From Bradyrhizobium sp. CSA112 (GTDB lineage: Bacteria > Pseudomonadota > Alphaproteobacteria > Rhizobiales > Xanthobacteraceae), in NCBI RefSeq assembly GCF_029051645.1, contig NZ_JAACFS010000013.1, forward strand, positions 112,127-176,126: a stretch of DNA of 64,000 bases. The letters run 5' to 3'. Below the pieces are notes generated by a model. It made no database searches and had not been told where the DNA came from. It was given only the letters and a program-made list of their open reading frames with translations. The translations under genes and the position numbers were made by a program. Position 1 is the first letter of the stretch. The number at the start of each line of letters is the position of its first letter. Shown piece by piece: positions 16,197 through 24,462 of the stretch.

Positions 16197-16335
16197 GATT
16201 GTTATCCTGTCCTCACGCCTTGAACGTCTTTCCAAGAGACGATCGGGAACCTGTCGGCGTCCGCCGAAGCCGATCAGGTCGTGGCTCCCCCGACTCACCA
16301 CGCTATTTTGGTAAGCGCTGAGCCCCGCATTTTCT

Positions 16336-16353
16336 ATTGTCCCATGGGACAAT
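16336..16353. promoter_or_regulatory. 18-bp perfect palindrome, candidate response-regulator operator
   Basis: ATTGTCCCATGGGACAAT lies in the gap between the FixJ-like regulator gene and the receiver-only gene, on the promoter side of the latter. The same ATTGTCC-N4-GGACAAT form recurs at 19012. Its size and CATG centre recall the palindromes bound by StyR/TodT-type LuxR-family response regulators. No T-run follows, so it is not an ordinary terminator. Confidence 0.65.
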
Positions 16354-16380
16354 GCGAACTCAAATCCTGTTGACGACTTT

Positions 16381-17019
16381 TCAGTTCGTTTGTTCGGTAC
16401 CCGACAAATCTTTCAAAATGCCGGCCCTCTCGGCAAAGGAGACCAATTCGGCAAGGGACTGCACTTGCATCTTCTCCATCACCCGGTGGCGATGGGCCTT
16501 GATCGTGCGCTCGGTCGCGCCCAATGCGTTGGCAACCTGCTTGTTGGTCTTGCCGCGAATGACGAGTTCGAAGACTTCGCGCTCGCGCGGCGTCAACTTC
16601 GCAATATGAGCGCGCACAACGTCGAGCTGATTTCTATGGCCCCGCATTGCCTCGTGGTGAGCCAGGGCCCGCTCGATTGCAGTGAGAAGCTGTTCCGACG
16701 ATACCGGCTTGGTGAGAACATCTTCTGCGCCCGCCTTGATGGCCCGCACCGTGGTCTGTACATCCGCGTAACCCGTGAGAAACACGATCGGCAAGATCGA
16801 GCCGATTTCGCTCAGACGCCCCTGCAGCTCCGGCCCGCTCAGTCCGGGTATCCGCACGTCAAGCAGAATAACGCCCAATTCGCTCTCGTTCGGCAAGCGA
16901 TCGAGCAAATGCTGGGCCGACGAATAAGTTGCGACCTCGTATCCCGCCTTCCTCAAACGGCGCTCGATAGCCGTCCGGAAGGAATCGTCGTCGTCAACAA
17001 TATGCACGCGCCCCGTCAA
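16381..17019 (-). CDS. FixJ-like two-component response regulator (receiver plus LuxR-type HTH)
   Basis: A 212-residue DNA-binding regulator. Receiver domain 1-120 with DDDD at 9-12, phospho-acceptor D54 in ILLDVRIPG, and K104 in VLTKP; LuxR/FixJ helix-turn-helix at about 142-196 (LTPREREVFELVIRGKTNKQVANALGATERTIKAHRHRVMEKM). It lies 9 bp behind the histidine kinase gene and is surely its partner. I infer that it binds the ATTGTCC-N4-GGACAAT palindromes nearby and activates the fixK-like gene, by analogy with FixLJ-FixK. Confidence 0.93.
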   Translation of the reverse strand: MTGRVHIVDDDDSFRTAIERRLRKAGYEVATYSSAQHLLDRLPNESELGVILLDVRIPGLSGPELQGRLSEIGSILPIVFLTGYADVQTTVRAIKAGAEDVLTKPVSSEQLLTAIERALAHHEAMRGHRNQLDVVRAHIAKLTPREREVFELVIRGKTNKQVANALGATERTIKAHRHRVMEKMQVQSLAELVSFAERAGILKDLSGTEQTN

Positions 17020-17028
17020 TGGATCCCC

Positions 17029-18870
17029 CTACGATATTGCTAGCGGCAGAGATAAGCGAAACACCGCGCCACCTTCTCTTTGATTTTCCGCCCAGATACG
17101 TCCTCTATGCGCCTGAACAATAGTGCGCGAAATCGACAGGCCAATTCCCATTCCTTGCTTCTTGGTGGTGAAGAAGGGATCAAAGACTTCATTCAACTTT
17201 TCGGTCGGAATCCCGGGCCCTGAATCCAAAATCGATACGACTGCGGACGATCCGCCATTCATCTCGGTTCGTCCAATCACGGCCCGCCCTTTTGGTATTG
17301 CGGCCATCGCATCCATGCTGTTCACGACCAGGTTCATGATAACCTGTTGAAGCTGAACCTGATCACCCCTCACCTGAATCGGTTCTCCAGACGGCTCGAA
17401 GTACAGTGCAACGTTTCGAGCCGACGCCTGGATGGCGAGGAATTCGAATACATTGCGCACGGTATCGTTGAGGTCGATAGCCTTGTCCTCAAACGGCGCC
17501 CTTCTCAGGAAGCTGCGCATGCGATGGATGACCTCGCTGGCGCGAATGTCATCTCGCCTGATGTCGGCAAGAATTTCCTTGACCTCGCTCAAGTTTGGCG
17601 ACGGAGAGTTCAGTATCAGTTCTGCCGTCTCGGTATTGGTCAGAATTGCACCGAGCGGTTGATTAAGCTCGTGCGCGATCGTAGACGACAGTTCCCCGGC
17701 TGTCGCCTGACGGTGCGCATGGGCCAGCTCGGTAAGGCGATTCCGCGATTCGCGCTCGGCATTGGCTCGTCTGTGCCGCTCGTGCAGCAGAATCGAAATC
17801 AACCCAGCCTGTATCAACAGCACGGCCGCGACAGAGAGCGTCTGCCAGCGGTACTTCGCCCACATACTTGGTTCGCGAAAACGAATTTCACTTCCGGAAG
17901 GCAGGTTGGACTCGCTGACCCCCCATCGCTCCATCTGCAGCCAGTTGAAGATCGGCTTCGCCGCATGGGATATCGCTACGGGAATACTCGACGCTGGTTC
18001 TCCGTGCAGAATCCGCAGCGCCCGCTTTGCGGCGTCAGCGCCAATCAAACGGGGAACGATGACAGGACCGCCAATGCTGCCCAGTGCGACAAGCGGCTCC
18101 GCCGCAACAATAATCGGTCGATTCGCCTTCTCCGCAACCAGTTCAAACGCTTTGGCGGGCGAAAGGTAGATGCCCTCGCCATCGGAATACATTGCGGAAT
18201 AGATGATGGCGCTGCGCGCGGGAAGAGCTTCGACCCTCTTCCGCACTTCCGCCATCGTCGCGCCGACGAGATCAATGACATTCAGTCCTGCGGTGGCCTT
18301 GGGCACCTCAAGGCCCCAACTGCTGAATACATTCTGGCGATCCCAATGATCGCCAACAAAGACGACGGTTTCGAGATCAGGCACCACCGCTCGCGCGACG
18401 CCGATTGAATCGGCAAGTCGCGTCTTGAGAATGCTGCCCGTTAAGTCGTTCGGCAATTTCAGCCGGGCGTGGTCGGCCTCATCGACCATCCCAAACACGA
18501 TGGGAATTCCCGGCCATAATTCATCCCTCCAGCGCAGCACAAGCTTCAGGGCCCCGGAGCCCATCGTGACGATAGCGCCGATATCCTTATCTCGATATTT
18601 CTCGCTGAAATGACGGCGCAGACTTTCGTGATAGGCATCGCCGTCAAAACGGCTGAGATCGAGACTTTCTGAGAAAATCGTGGTGTGAGCGCTGGTATCG
18701 GCGTCGATCCCGGCGCGAAGCCCAGAGAATATCTGAAGGAAAAAAACTCCCGTGGATTGGGATTGGTCCAGAACAAGTATCGATCGCGACCGCCCGTCTT
18801 GCGCCGTCACCGGGAGCGAGGTGAGGACGAGAGCTACGCAAATCGACAACGCACTGATCCGCGCAATCAT
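17029..18870 (-). CDS. Membrane sensor histidine kinase with ABC-substrate-binding-like periplasmic sensor
   Basis: About 613 residues from ATG 18870. Order: signal/anchor (1-24), periplasmic region of about 320 residues with an ABC substrate-binding-like fold (SRSILVLDQSQSTG; GIPIVFGMVDEA; GSIGGPVIVPRLIGADAAKRALRILHGE), one membrane helix (about 344-362), HisKA with H400 in STIAHELNQPLGAILTN, then HATPase with N box NLVVNSMDAM, DSGPGIP and GMGIGLS. No haem PAS domain is seen, so it is not a FixL-type direct oxygen sensor; it may bind a small ligand such as a quinone-linked or carbon compound. Paralogue at 34674. The start codon is less certain than the rest. Confidence 0.92.
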   Translation of the reverse strand: MIARISALSICVALVLTSLPVTAQDGRSRSILVLDQSQSTGVFFLQIFSGLRAGIDADTSAHTTIFSESLDLSRFDGDAYHESLRRHFSEKYRDKDIGAIVTMGSGALKLVLRWRDELWPGIPIVFGMVDEADHARLKLPNDLTGSILKTRLADSIGVARAVVPDLETVVFVGDHWDRQNVFSSWGLEVPKATAGLNVIDLVGATMAEVRKRVEALPARSAIIYSAMYSDGEGIYLSPAKAFELVAEKANRPIIVAAEPLVALGSIGGPVIVPRLIGADAAKRALRILHGEPASSIPVAISHAAKPIFNWLQMERWGVSESNLPSGSEIRFREPSMWAKYRWQTLSVAAVLLIQAGLISILLHERHRRANAERESRNRLTELAHAHRQATAGELSSTIAHELNQPLGAILTNTETAELILNSPSPNLSEVKEILADIRRDDIRASEVIHRMRSFLRRAPFEDKAIDLNDTVRNVFEFLAIQASARNVALYFEPSGEPIQVRGDQVQLQQVIMNLVVNSMDAMAAIPKGRAVIGRTEMNGGSSAVVSILDSGPGIPTEKLNEVFDPFFTTKKQGMGIGLSISRTIVQAHRGRIWAENQREGGAVFRLSLPLAIS

Positions 18871-19011
18871 CGCATCAGAACCGAAGTTAGGCTCGATGAA
18901 GATTATCCCCATCCTCGCCGAAACAAAAAATAAACCCAAGATGCTCGCCGAAGCGTCGTCTACATCTTCGAAAAATTTCTTCGTGACGTGTCAGGCTCTG
19001 TCCTCCCAGAC

Positions 19012-19029
19012 ATTGTCCCATAGGACAAT
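19012..19029. promoter_or_regulatory. ATTGTCC-N4-GGACAAT operator between the kinase and fixK-like genes
   Basis: ATTGTCCCATAGGACAAT with 7-bp perfect arms. Its centre is about 150 bp from the kinase start codon and 145 bp from the fixK-like start codon, so it can control both divergent genes. Together with 16336 it defines the consensus. Confidence 0.7.
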
Positions 19030-19165
19030 GACCCTCGATACAATAGCCCACCCTACGTGGTCTAGTTTAACACATTCCCGGGAGTCGCCAGCCATGCATT
19101 TTTTAAGGCCCTTGGTGGGGGTGATCCCAGGAATGCAGACAAATTGTCTCAAACAGGGGGAGACT

Positions 19166-19837
19166 ATGTTTGTCAACAGCAATGCCCATCCCGGCAGCAA
19201 GCCAAAGGCCTCGGGACAACTCGGTGAGTTGTCGCGAGCACGCGTAATCCTCAGCGAATTCAAGTACAACAAGGGCACCGAGATATTCGGAGAGGCGGAG
19301 CCTGCCGAATATATCTACCAGGTCGCGGACGGGGCTGTTCGCACCCACAAGCTCCTCTCCGACGGCCGTCGCCAGATCGGCGCCTTCCATCTGGCGGGAG
19401 ACATTTTTGGGCTGGAGAACGGTGCAACCCACCGGTTTACCGCGGAAGCGATCGTCGATACGACAGTACGACTGATGAAACGGTGCAGCCTGGAGCACGT
19501 TGCGGAAACCAACGCCCTGGTGGCGCTTGATCTCCTGAATATGACAACGCGCAACCTCCGGCATGCCGAGGACCATATGTTGCTCCTCGGGCGCAAGACG
19601 TCCCTTGAGCGCGTCGCTGCATTCCTGCTCGAGATGGACCCCCGCCTGACGGCCGCCGGCGTGATGGCCCTTCCGATGTCTCGCCGCGATATCGCCGACT
19701 ATCTCGGCCTGACGCTCGAAACGGTATCCCGGGCGCTGTCACATCTTCACGGCATGGGCATTCTTGGCTTTCTCGGCCAGACGCAGCGGCAAATCGTGCT
19801 GCTGGACCGCATGCGATTGGCGGAGCTGGACCTTTAG
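19166..19837 (+). CDS. Crp/Fnr-family transcriptional regulator, FixK type
   Basis: A 223-residue regulator with a cyclic-nucleotide-like beta-roll domain (about 25-110), a long dimer helix, and a C-terminal HTH (171-198, MSRRDIADYLGLTLETVSRALSHLHGMG). E185, S188 and R189 in LETVSR are the FNR-type recognition residues that read TTGAT half-sites, matching the many boxes in this window. There is no N-terminal cysteine cluster, so it carries no FNR-type iron-sulfur centre and should be FixK-like; its only Cys is C107, not in the HTH as in FixK2 of B. diazoefficiens. ATG 19166 follows AGGGGGAG. Probably activated through the operator at 19012. Confidence 0.95.
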   Translation: MFVNSNAHPGSKPKASGQLGELSRARVILSEFKYNKGTEIFGEAEPAEYIYQVADGAVRTHKLLSDGRRQIGAFHLAGDIFGLENGATHRFTAEAIVDTTVRLMKRCSLEHVAETNALVALDLLNMTTRNLRHAEDHMLLLGRKTSLERVAAFLLEMDPRLTAAGVMALPMSRRDIADYLGLTLETVSRALSHLHGMGILGFLGQTQRQIVLLDRMRLAELDL

Positions 19838-19844
19838 CGCGAGG

Positions 19845-20050
19845 CTAGATTGCTACTTCACTTCCGGAAAGAGCGCCGAACCACGCGCCAAAGTATCCGG
19901 CGTAGAGACACGGCGATTCAAGATTCATCGAAGGCCCAATGCCCGGCACCGTGATTAGACGGCAATCTGGCATGGCTGCTGCCAAGGTCCTGAGATCGGC
20001 AGGAGCAATCCGGCCTTCTCGCCCCAAAGCACCAGATACGGATGACCGAT
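19845..20050 (-). pseudogene. C-terminal remnant of an alpha/beta hydrolase gene
   Basis: Read on the minus strand, one frame gives HPYLVLWGEKAG and, after a one-base shift, another gives IAPADLRTLAAAMPDCRLITVPGIG followed by SMNLESPCLYAGYFGAWF and a stop at 19845. This is the usual C-terminal part of an alpha/beta hydrolase, but the residue where catalytic His is expected (GIGHSM) is Pro (GIGPSM). No upstream part is recognisable, so it is a decayed fragment. The rest of 20051-20411 shows no gene I can support. Confidence 0.6.
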
Positions 20051-20411
20051 CTAGACCATGCACCCCTCCGGTTTGGGATGCGGTCGAAGAGCCTGGAGCT
20101 CGCCGAGCCCTCCCGAAATCGCGACATCGTTTGACGCGAGATTTCCCGGAACGAAGAGAGATATCGCGGCCGTCGCCATGACCGCGCGTGCTGGCGCAGG
20201 GTTGCTTTTCGCTGCCGCGCGGAAGATCGAACTCGAAAGCGACTGCATGATGCAGGCGCAAATCCTCTTCCTGAAGAGCAGAGCGCACCGGCGCGGCTGT
20301 CGAAAGCCGCCACGCGGAGGTCCGCAGACTGTGGGACCAGATGCTCGCCGGCATTGGCTTGGATCACAGCCAAGCCCGATGGGCGGCGATCCCGAGGACC
20401 AAGCGGAGACC

Positions 20412-20425
20412 TTGATACAGATCAA
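20412..20425. promoter_or_regulatory. FNR/FixK box upstream of the CoA-transferase operon
   Basis: TTGATACAGATCAA, perfect inverted repeat centred 70 bp before the subunit A start codon; expected start near 20460 with a 28-nt leader. Confidence 0.88.
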
Positions 20426-20487
20426 AGCCTCGGCTTAGGCGCGCTTCAGCTTCAATAGTGAGCATCCCAGCAATTATCGGAGCTCCT

Positions 20488-21135
20488 ATGAAAGCCGTCT
20501 CTGTGGAAGAAGCGGTCGCCAGGATCCCCAACGGCGCAACTGTGATGGTCGGTGGGTTCATGGGGGTGGGAACGCCCGAGCGTTTGCTAGACGAACTGGT
20601 CAGGCAAAGGAAGTCCGAGCTCTCCATCATCAGCAATGACGCCGCGATCCCCGGCAAAGGCGTCGGGAAACTGTTCGACGCGGCGCTGGTCTCGACGCTT
20701 ACTACGAGTCACATCGGACTCAATCCGAACGTACAAAAACAGATGATGGCCAACCAGGTCGCCGTCCACCTGGTGCCGCAGGGCACGTTCGTCGAACGTA
20801 TCCGCGCCGGCGGCTGCGGCTTGGGAGGCGTCCTGACGCCGACAGGCGTCGGGACCATCGTTGAAGAAGGCAAGCGCCGGATCGACATCGACGGCAAGAA
20901 CTTCCTGCTTGAAACGGCGCTTCGCTCGGACTTCGCGCTGATCCATGCATTCCTGGCGGATTACCTCGGCAACCTCGCCTACGCCCTGACCGCGCGCAAC
21001 TTCAATCCTGTCATGGCGATGGCGGCCGACACCGTCATCGTCACCGCGGAGCACATTGTCCCGGTCGGCGTTATTGCGCCCGACCATGTCATAACGCCCG
21101 CGCCGCTCGTCGACTACCTCATCGCCAACGGGTGA
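20488..21135 (+). CDS. atoD: 3-oxoacid/acetate CoA-transferase subunit A
   Basis: Alpha subunit of a heterodimeric CoA-transferase that exchanges CoA between acyl-CoA and a free acid (acetoacetate, acetate or similar). The 215-residue protein has GATVMVGGFMGVGTPERLLDEL near the N-terminus, GGCGLGGVLTPTGVGT, and ADTVIVTAEHIVPVG, all typical of the AtoD/ScoA family. ATG 20488 has GGAG five bases before it; a GTG at 20458 would be at the predicted transcript start. Forms an operon with subunit B (4 bp) and a MaoC-type hydratase. Confidence 0.93.
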   Translation: MKAVSVEEAVARIPNGATVMVGGFMGVGTPERLLDELVRQRKSELSIISNDAAIPGKGVGKLFDAALVSTLTTSHIGLNPNVQKQMMANQVAVHLVPQGTFVERIRAGGCGLGGVLTPTGVGTIVEEGKRRIDIDGKNFLLETALRSDFALIHAFLADYLGNLAYALTARNFNPVMAMAADTVIVTAEHIVPVGVIAPDHVITPAPLVDYLIANG

Positions 21136-21138
21136 CCC

Positions 21139-21789
21139 ATGGACGCTCAGTCGATCATCGCGCGGCGGGTGGCACGCGAACTTCGCGCCGGCAACCTCGT
21201 CAATCTCGGCATCGGAATTCCGACGCTGGTCGCGAACTTCGTTCCGTCCGATCTCAAGGTATTTTTTCAATCGGAGAACGGATTGATCGGCACGGGACCA
21301 ATGCCGGAGCAAGGCATGGCCCACCCCCTGCTCACCGATGCCGGCGGACGGCCGATCAGCGCCCTGCCCGGCGCATGCGTCTTCGACAGCGCGATGTCGT
21401 TCGGATTGATCCGCGGTGGTCACGTGGACATAACGGTCCTCGGCGGCCTTCAGGTCGACGCCGAAGGACACCTCGCGAACTGGATGATCCCCGGCAAGAT
21501 GGTGCCAGGCATGGGCGGTGCGATGGACCTGGTGAGCGGAGCAAAGCGCGTCATCGTCGCCATGCAGCACGCCGCCAAAGGGAAATCGAAAATCGTCCAG
21601 AGATGCGCGCTGCCGCTGACCTCTTCCCGGCCGGTCGACTTGGTCGTCACCGACATGGCGGTGATCGGCTTCACCGGCGGAAGGATAACGCTTCAGGAGA
21701 CCGCGCCGGGCGTCACCGTCGCCGAGGTCATGGCGGTAACGGAAGCGGACTTGTTCATCCCAGCCAACGTTCCGGAAATGAAAATCTGA
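21139..21789 (+). CDS. atoA: 3-oxoacid/acetate CoA-transferase subunit B
   Basis: Beta subunit, 216 residues, with the catalytic glutamate E46 in the motif SENG and the glycine-rich VNLGIGIPTLVANF and GGLQVDAEGHLANWMIPGKMVPGMGGAMDL segments. Its substrate may be acetoacetate, linking it to polyhydroxybutyrate breakdown, or acetate or succinate; sequence alone does not decide. Confidence 0.94.
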   Translation: MDAQSIIARRVARELRAGNLVNLGIGIPTLVANFVPSDLKVFFQSENGLIGTGPMPEQGMAHPLLTDAGGRPISALPGACVFDSAMSFGLIRGGHVDITVLGGLQVDAEGHLANWMIPGKMVPGMGGAMDLVSGAKRVIVAMQHAAKGKSKIVQRCALPLTSSRPVDLVVTDMAVIGFTGGRITLQETAPGVTVAEVMAVTEADLFIPANVPEMKI

Positions 21790-21818
21790 TCCGACAAGCC
21801 TAGGCACGAGGACCAGCG

Positions 21819-22277
21819 ATGCGCATCTTCAGCGACTTCAGTGAGTTCAAGGCAGCGGTCGGCACCGAGATCGGCGCCAGCGAATGGATTGAGGTAACCC
21901 AGGAACGCATCAACCTCTTTGCGCAGGCGACCTGCGACGAGCAATGGATCCACGTCGATCAGGAGCGGGCCAAAAAGGAGATGCCGGGCGGCAGGACCAT
22001 CGCTCACGGCCTCCTGTCGCTCAGCCTTGCGCCGATGTTCATTCGTTCCGTGATGGGCCTCAAAGGACTGCGCAACACGTTGAACTATGGCGCGGACCGG
22101 ATCCGTTATCTCTCCCCCGTCCCGGCCGGCTCACGGATCAGGGGCCGCACCAGCATCGCGGAAGTGGAGGACGTCCCGCCCGATGGCTTGAGGGTCAACT
22201 ATCACATGGTGATCGAAATCGAAGGCGGCCAGCGTCCTGCCTGCGTCGCTGAGCTGATTGCCCTGCATTATCGCTGA
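21819..22277 (+). CDS. MaoC-like (R)-specific enoyl-CoA hydratase
   Basis: A 152-residue single hot-dog protein. The hydratase motif FAQATCDEQWIHVD supplies the catalytic pair D40 and H45, followed by GGRTIAHGLLSLSLAP. Such enzymes make (R)-3-hydroxyacyl-CoA (PhaJ-like) or act in acyl-CoA breakdown. It lies 29 bp behind subunit B and shares the FixK promoter, which suggests a 3-hydroxyacyl-CoA or PHA-related reducing-power sink under low oxygen. Confidence 0.92.
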   Translation: MRIFSDFSEFKAAVGTEIGASEWIEVTQERINLFAQATCDEQWIHVDQERAKKEMPGGRTIAHGLLSLSLAPMFIRSVMGLKGLRNTLNYGADRIRYLSPVPAGSRIRGRTSIAEVEDVPPDGLRVNYHMVIEIEGGQRPACVAELIALHYR

Positions 22278-22324
22278 GCCTGTTGCTGGAGACGCGCGGG
22301 TCGCCAATCCATCGGAAGTATCGG

Positions 22325-22615
22325 ATGAAGAAGCAGAGCTGGTATGTGACCTTCGAAATTCCATGGAAAGGCACAGTGGTCCGAAGCCGGCGCTCTCGGT
22401 CGACCCGAACTTTCGAGACCGAAATCGAAGCCAAGAACTTTGCACGTGCCAGATTCGACGAGGGATTGGTCGTGACCGCCGGAACAATCATTCCGCATTT
22501 GCCGAGACGCGCGATCGCATCGGGAAGCATTCTGTCCTGGCTTGAAGAAGGACAGGAACAAGACAGCGGGGACGCGGCGGATGATCCTGATGAACCATCC
22601 GGGAGGATCGAATAG
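22325..22615 (+). CDS. Small conserved hypothetical protein, basic
   Basis: A 96-residue soluble protein: KKQSWYVTFEIPWKGTVVRSRRSRSTRTFETEIEAKNFAR at the N-terminus and an acidic tail. The pattern recalls a small protein common in Bradyrhizobium genomes, often annotated as hypothetical. ATG 22325 has GGAAG upstream. It is 47 bp behind the MaoC gene and could be the last gene of that operon. Confidence 0.7.
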   Translation: MKKQSWYVTFEIPWKGTVVRSRRSRSTRTFETEIEAKNFARARFDEGLVVTAGTIIPHLPRRAIASGSILSWLEEGQEQDSGDAADDPDEPSGRIE

Positions 22616-22868
22616 AGCCACCAATGCGCAAAACTCTCGCCACCTCAGCTCCCGCCATATGCACGATAATCAACAAAGCGAAGATGAGCCGCGTCGAAAT
22701 AGAAGCCGCGCTTGCAAGCCAGCTCACCAATTGCGCTTGAGTGTTGCCATTTTGGCACGTGGTCTTACGCCTAAAGTACGTAGGATTCACGTTGCAAGTT
22801 GGAATCAATGCAACGCAACACCGTTGGTGGGGACAGCATTTTAAGCCGACGGAAATGGAGAGGAACAG

Positions 22869-23624
22869 ATGAAGAGTTTTTTGCTTGCTACCGTCGGTCT
22901 AGTGGCATTGGTCGGCATCGCCGCCCCGGCATCCGCCGCAGATATGGCAGTCAAGGCACCACCACCCGCACCCCTTCCAGTGATCTACAACTGGAGCGGC
23001 TTCTACATCGGCGCCAATGGTGGCTGGGGCCAGAGCCGCAATTGCTGGGATTTCGTTGATGTGGCTGGCGTTGTCTTCGGGGAAGGCTGCCGCGAGCGGT
23101 CCGGAGGCCTCATCGGCGGCCAGATTGGCTATCGTTGGCAAGCCAATCAGTGGGTGTTTGGCCTGGAAGCTCAGGGCGATTGGGCAGATCTCACCAACGA
23201 GCGCGTCAGCCTTATCAATCCTCTGTTCTCCACTCGCACCTCGACCGATGCTATCGGCCTCTTTACCGGCCAGATCGGCTACGCCTGGAACGCGGCGCTG
23301 TTTTACGTAAAGGGCGGCGCGGCAGTGACGCGCAACGAATTTAGCATCCTTAGCACGATTACCGGCGCTGAACTGGCCTCGGCCAGCGCGACCCGTTGGG
23401 GCGGTGTCGTGGGTGTCGGGTTTGAGTACGGCTTCGCACCGAACTGGTCGTTCGGTGTTGAGTACGACCACCTCTTCATGGGCGATGCCAATAATTCGTT
23501 CTCGGTCGTCAACCCGATTGTTGCCGGTGCTCTCAACCGGATCAGCCAGGATGTCGATATGGTCACCTTGCGCATCAACTACCGCTTCGGCGGTTTCGGT
23601 GCTCCCGTCGCGGCCCGCTACTGA
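22869..23624 (+). CDS. Outer-membrane beta-barrel protein, Omp25/Omp31-like
   Basis: A 251-residue protein with signal peptide (LLATVGLVALVGIAAPASAAD), the typical mature start MAVKAPPPAPLPVIYNWSGFYIGANGG, repeated barrel strands (GGQIGYRWQANQWVFGLEAQGDWADL; FTGQIGYAWNAALFYVKGGAAV) and a C-terminal strand ending in ARY with YRFGG. It is the porin-like family abundant in Rhizobiales. A weak inverted repeat TGCCA-TTT-TGGCA lies at 22746-22758; nothing else is clear in 22616-22868. Confidence 0.93.
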   Translation: MKSFLLATVGLVALVGIAAPASAADMAVKAPPPAPLPVIYNWSGFYIGANGGWGQSRNCWDFVDVAGVVFGEGCRERSGGLIGGQIGYRWQANQWVFGLEAQGDWADLTNERVSLINPLFSTRTSTDAIGLFTGQIGYAWNAALFYVKGGAAVTRNEFSILSTITGAELASASATRWGGVVGVGFEYGFAPNWSFGVEYDHLFMGDANNSFSVVNPIVAGALNRISQDVDMVTLRINYRFGGFGAPVAARY

Positions 23625-23655
23625 TCAAGCGCGTATCTCCAGCGAGCAAAGCCTT

Positions 23656-23683
23656 AGCCCCGGCGCAGTGCCGGGGCTTTTTT
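23656..23683 (+). terminator. Rho-independent terminator of the outer-membrane protein gene
   Basis: AGCCCCGGC and GCCGGGGCT form a 9-bp GC-rich stem with a 5-base loop, followed by a T-run, 31 bp after the stop codon. Confidence 0.93.
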
Positions 23684-23747
23684 GTTAAGTGCGAATGTTG
23701 GGTGCTACCGCTGCTGGGCGAGAACCATAAAGGGCCGTCAGCGGCGC

Positions 23748-23761
23748 TTGACCTAGATCAA
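23748..23761. promoter_or_regulatory. FNR/FixK box upstream of a 57-residue ORF
   Basis: TTGACCTAGATCAA; one half-site is TTGAC rather than TTGAT. Expected start near 23796, giving a 56-nt leader to the GTG at 23852. The same sequence occurs at 39373. Confidence 0.78.
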
Positions 23762-23851
23762 CGCACGGGGACGCATCAACGAGCGTCGTGGCCAGGATAG
23801 CGCATGCGCTGTCGGGTCATCGGCATGTTATTGCTCGGCGAGGAGGATATT

Positions 23852-24025
23852 GTGCCCCACGTTCTAATCATCGTTAGCTGGCTTGGCGTTGCCAACGGCG
23901 CCGTGATTTCGACCCAGGAATTTACCAGCGCAGAGCGGTGCGATGCGGCCCGGCAGGCACTGATTGAGTACGCCAAGGCCCGGAGTTCTGACGAGACGCT
24001 TAGACCGCTATGCGTACAAAAGTGA
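23852..24025 (+). CDS. Small hypothetical protein with N-terminal hydrophobic segment
   Basis: A 57-residue product, PHVLIIVSWLGVANGAVISTQEF at the N-terminus (a likely membrane or signal segment) and a polar Cys-containing tail. The GTG start is supported by an ideal GAGGAGG five bases before it; an upstream in-frame ATG at 23804 lacks such a site. The FixK box position fits. No family recognised. Confidence 0.6.
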   Translation: MPHVLIIVSWLGVANGAVISTQEFTSAERCDAARQALIEYAKARSSDETLRPLCVQK

Positions 24026-24122
24026 AAAAGGGCCGTTGCCGTTGTACAATTGGACGGCGGCTCGGTGAGCTTGCCTGGCAACAAATGACCCACAACACAG
24101 TTTGATCAGCGCTGCTTACCAA

Positions 24123-24136
24123 TTGATCTGTATCAC
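24123..24136. promoter_or_regulatory. Near-consensus FNR/FixK box
   Basis: TTGATCTGTATCAC, with the last base differing from TTGAT-N4-ATCAA. Its predicted start (about 24171) lies 38 nt before ATG 24209, which has a strong ribosome-binding site, so it is probably functional. Confidence 0.55.
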
Positions 24137-24208
24137 CGCACTTGGATCGTCGTGGAGTTGGATAATGGCGAGCATTCCGAATGGGAATGTTCGCCGGAGG
24201 ACATCGTC

Positions 24209-24391
24209 ATGCCGATGTGTCGGTCGCCTCACATCTCTGATGCCTTGCTTCAAGCAAGCAGGCTTCCCGCCAACGACAATCGCCTACCGGTAGGAATAGG
24301 TATCGGGTCTTCTCGTGAGTCAAAAAGCACCGTCAGGTCCGGTTGGCAAACACTCCTCATCCTCTGCGTCACCGTACTGCTATTACTTTGA
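24209..24391 (+). CDS. Small hypothetical tail-anchored membrane protein
   Basis: A 60-residue product with a polar N-terminal part and a C-terminal hydrophobic helix (WQTLLILCVTVLLLL). ATG 24209 follows GGAGG with an 8-base spacer. A GTG at 24152 would extend it but lies before the transcript start expected from the FixK box. No homologue recognised. Confidence 0.45.
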   Translation: MPMCRSPHISDALLQASRLPANDNRLPVGIGIGSSRESKSTVRSGWQTLLILCVTVLLLL

Positions 24392-24462
24392 AAGATTGGT
24401 TTGTGCGTTGGCCAAAAGTTGGCGCAATGGCAGACAAGGCCATCGGAAGATTGAGAATAGCA

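Noticed and set aside
16336..16353. Reading the palindrome as a transcription terminator of the response-regulator gene
   Set aside because: The stem is AT-ended, has no loop or T-run, and the same sequence recurs at a divergent promoter (19012).
20051..20411. Minus-strand frames of 120-170 codons between the hydrolase remnant and the FixK box
   Set aside because: Three overlapping frames with no start signals and no recognisable family; treated as non-coding.
24152..24208. GTG start at 24152 for the small membrane protein
   Set aside because: It precedes the transcript start expected from the box at 24123; ATG 24209 has GGAGG at good distance.
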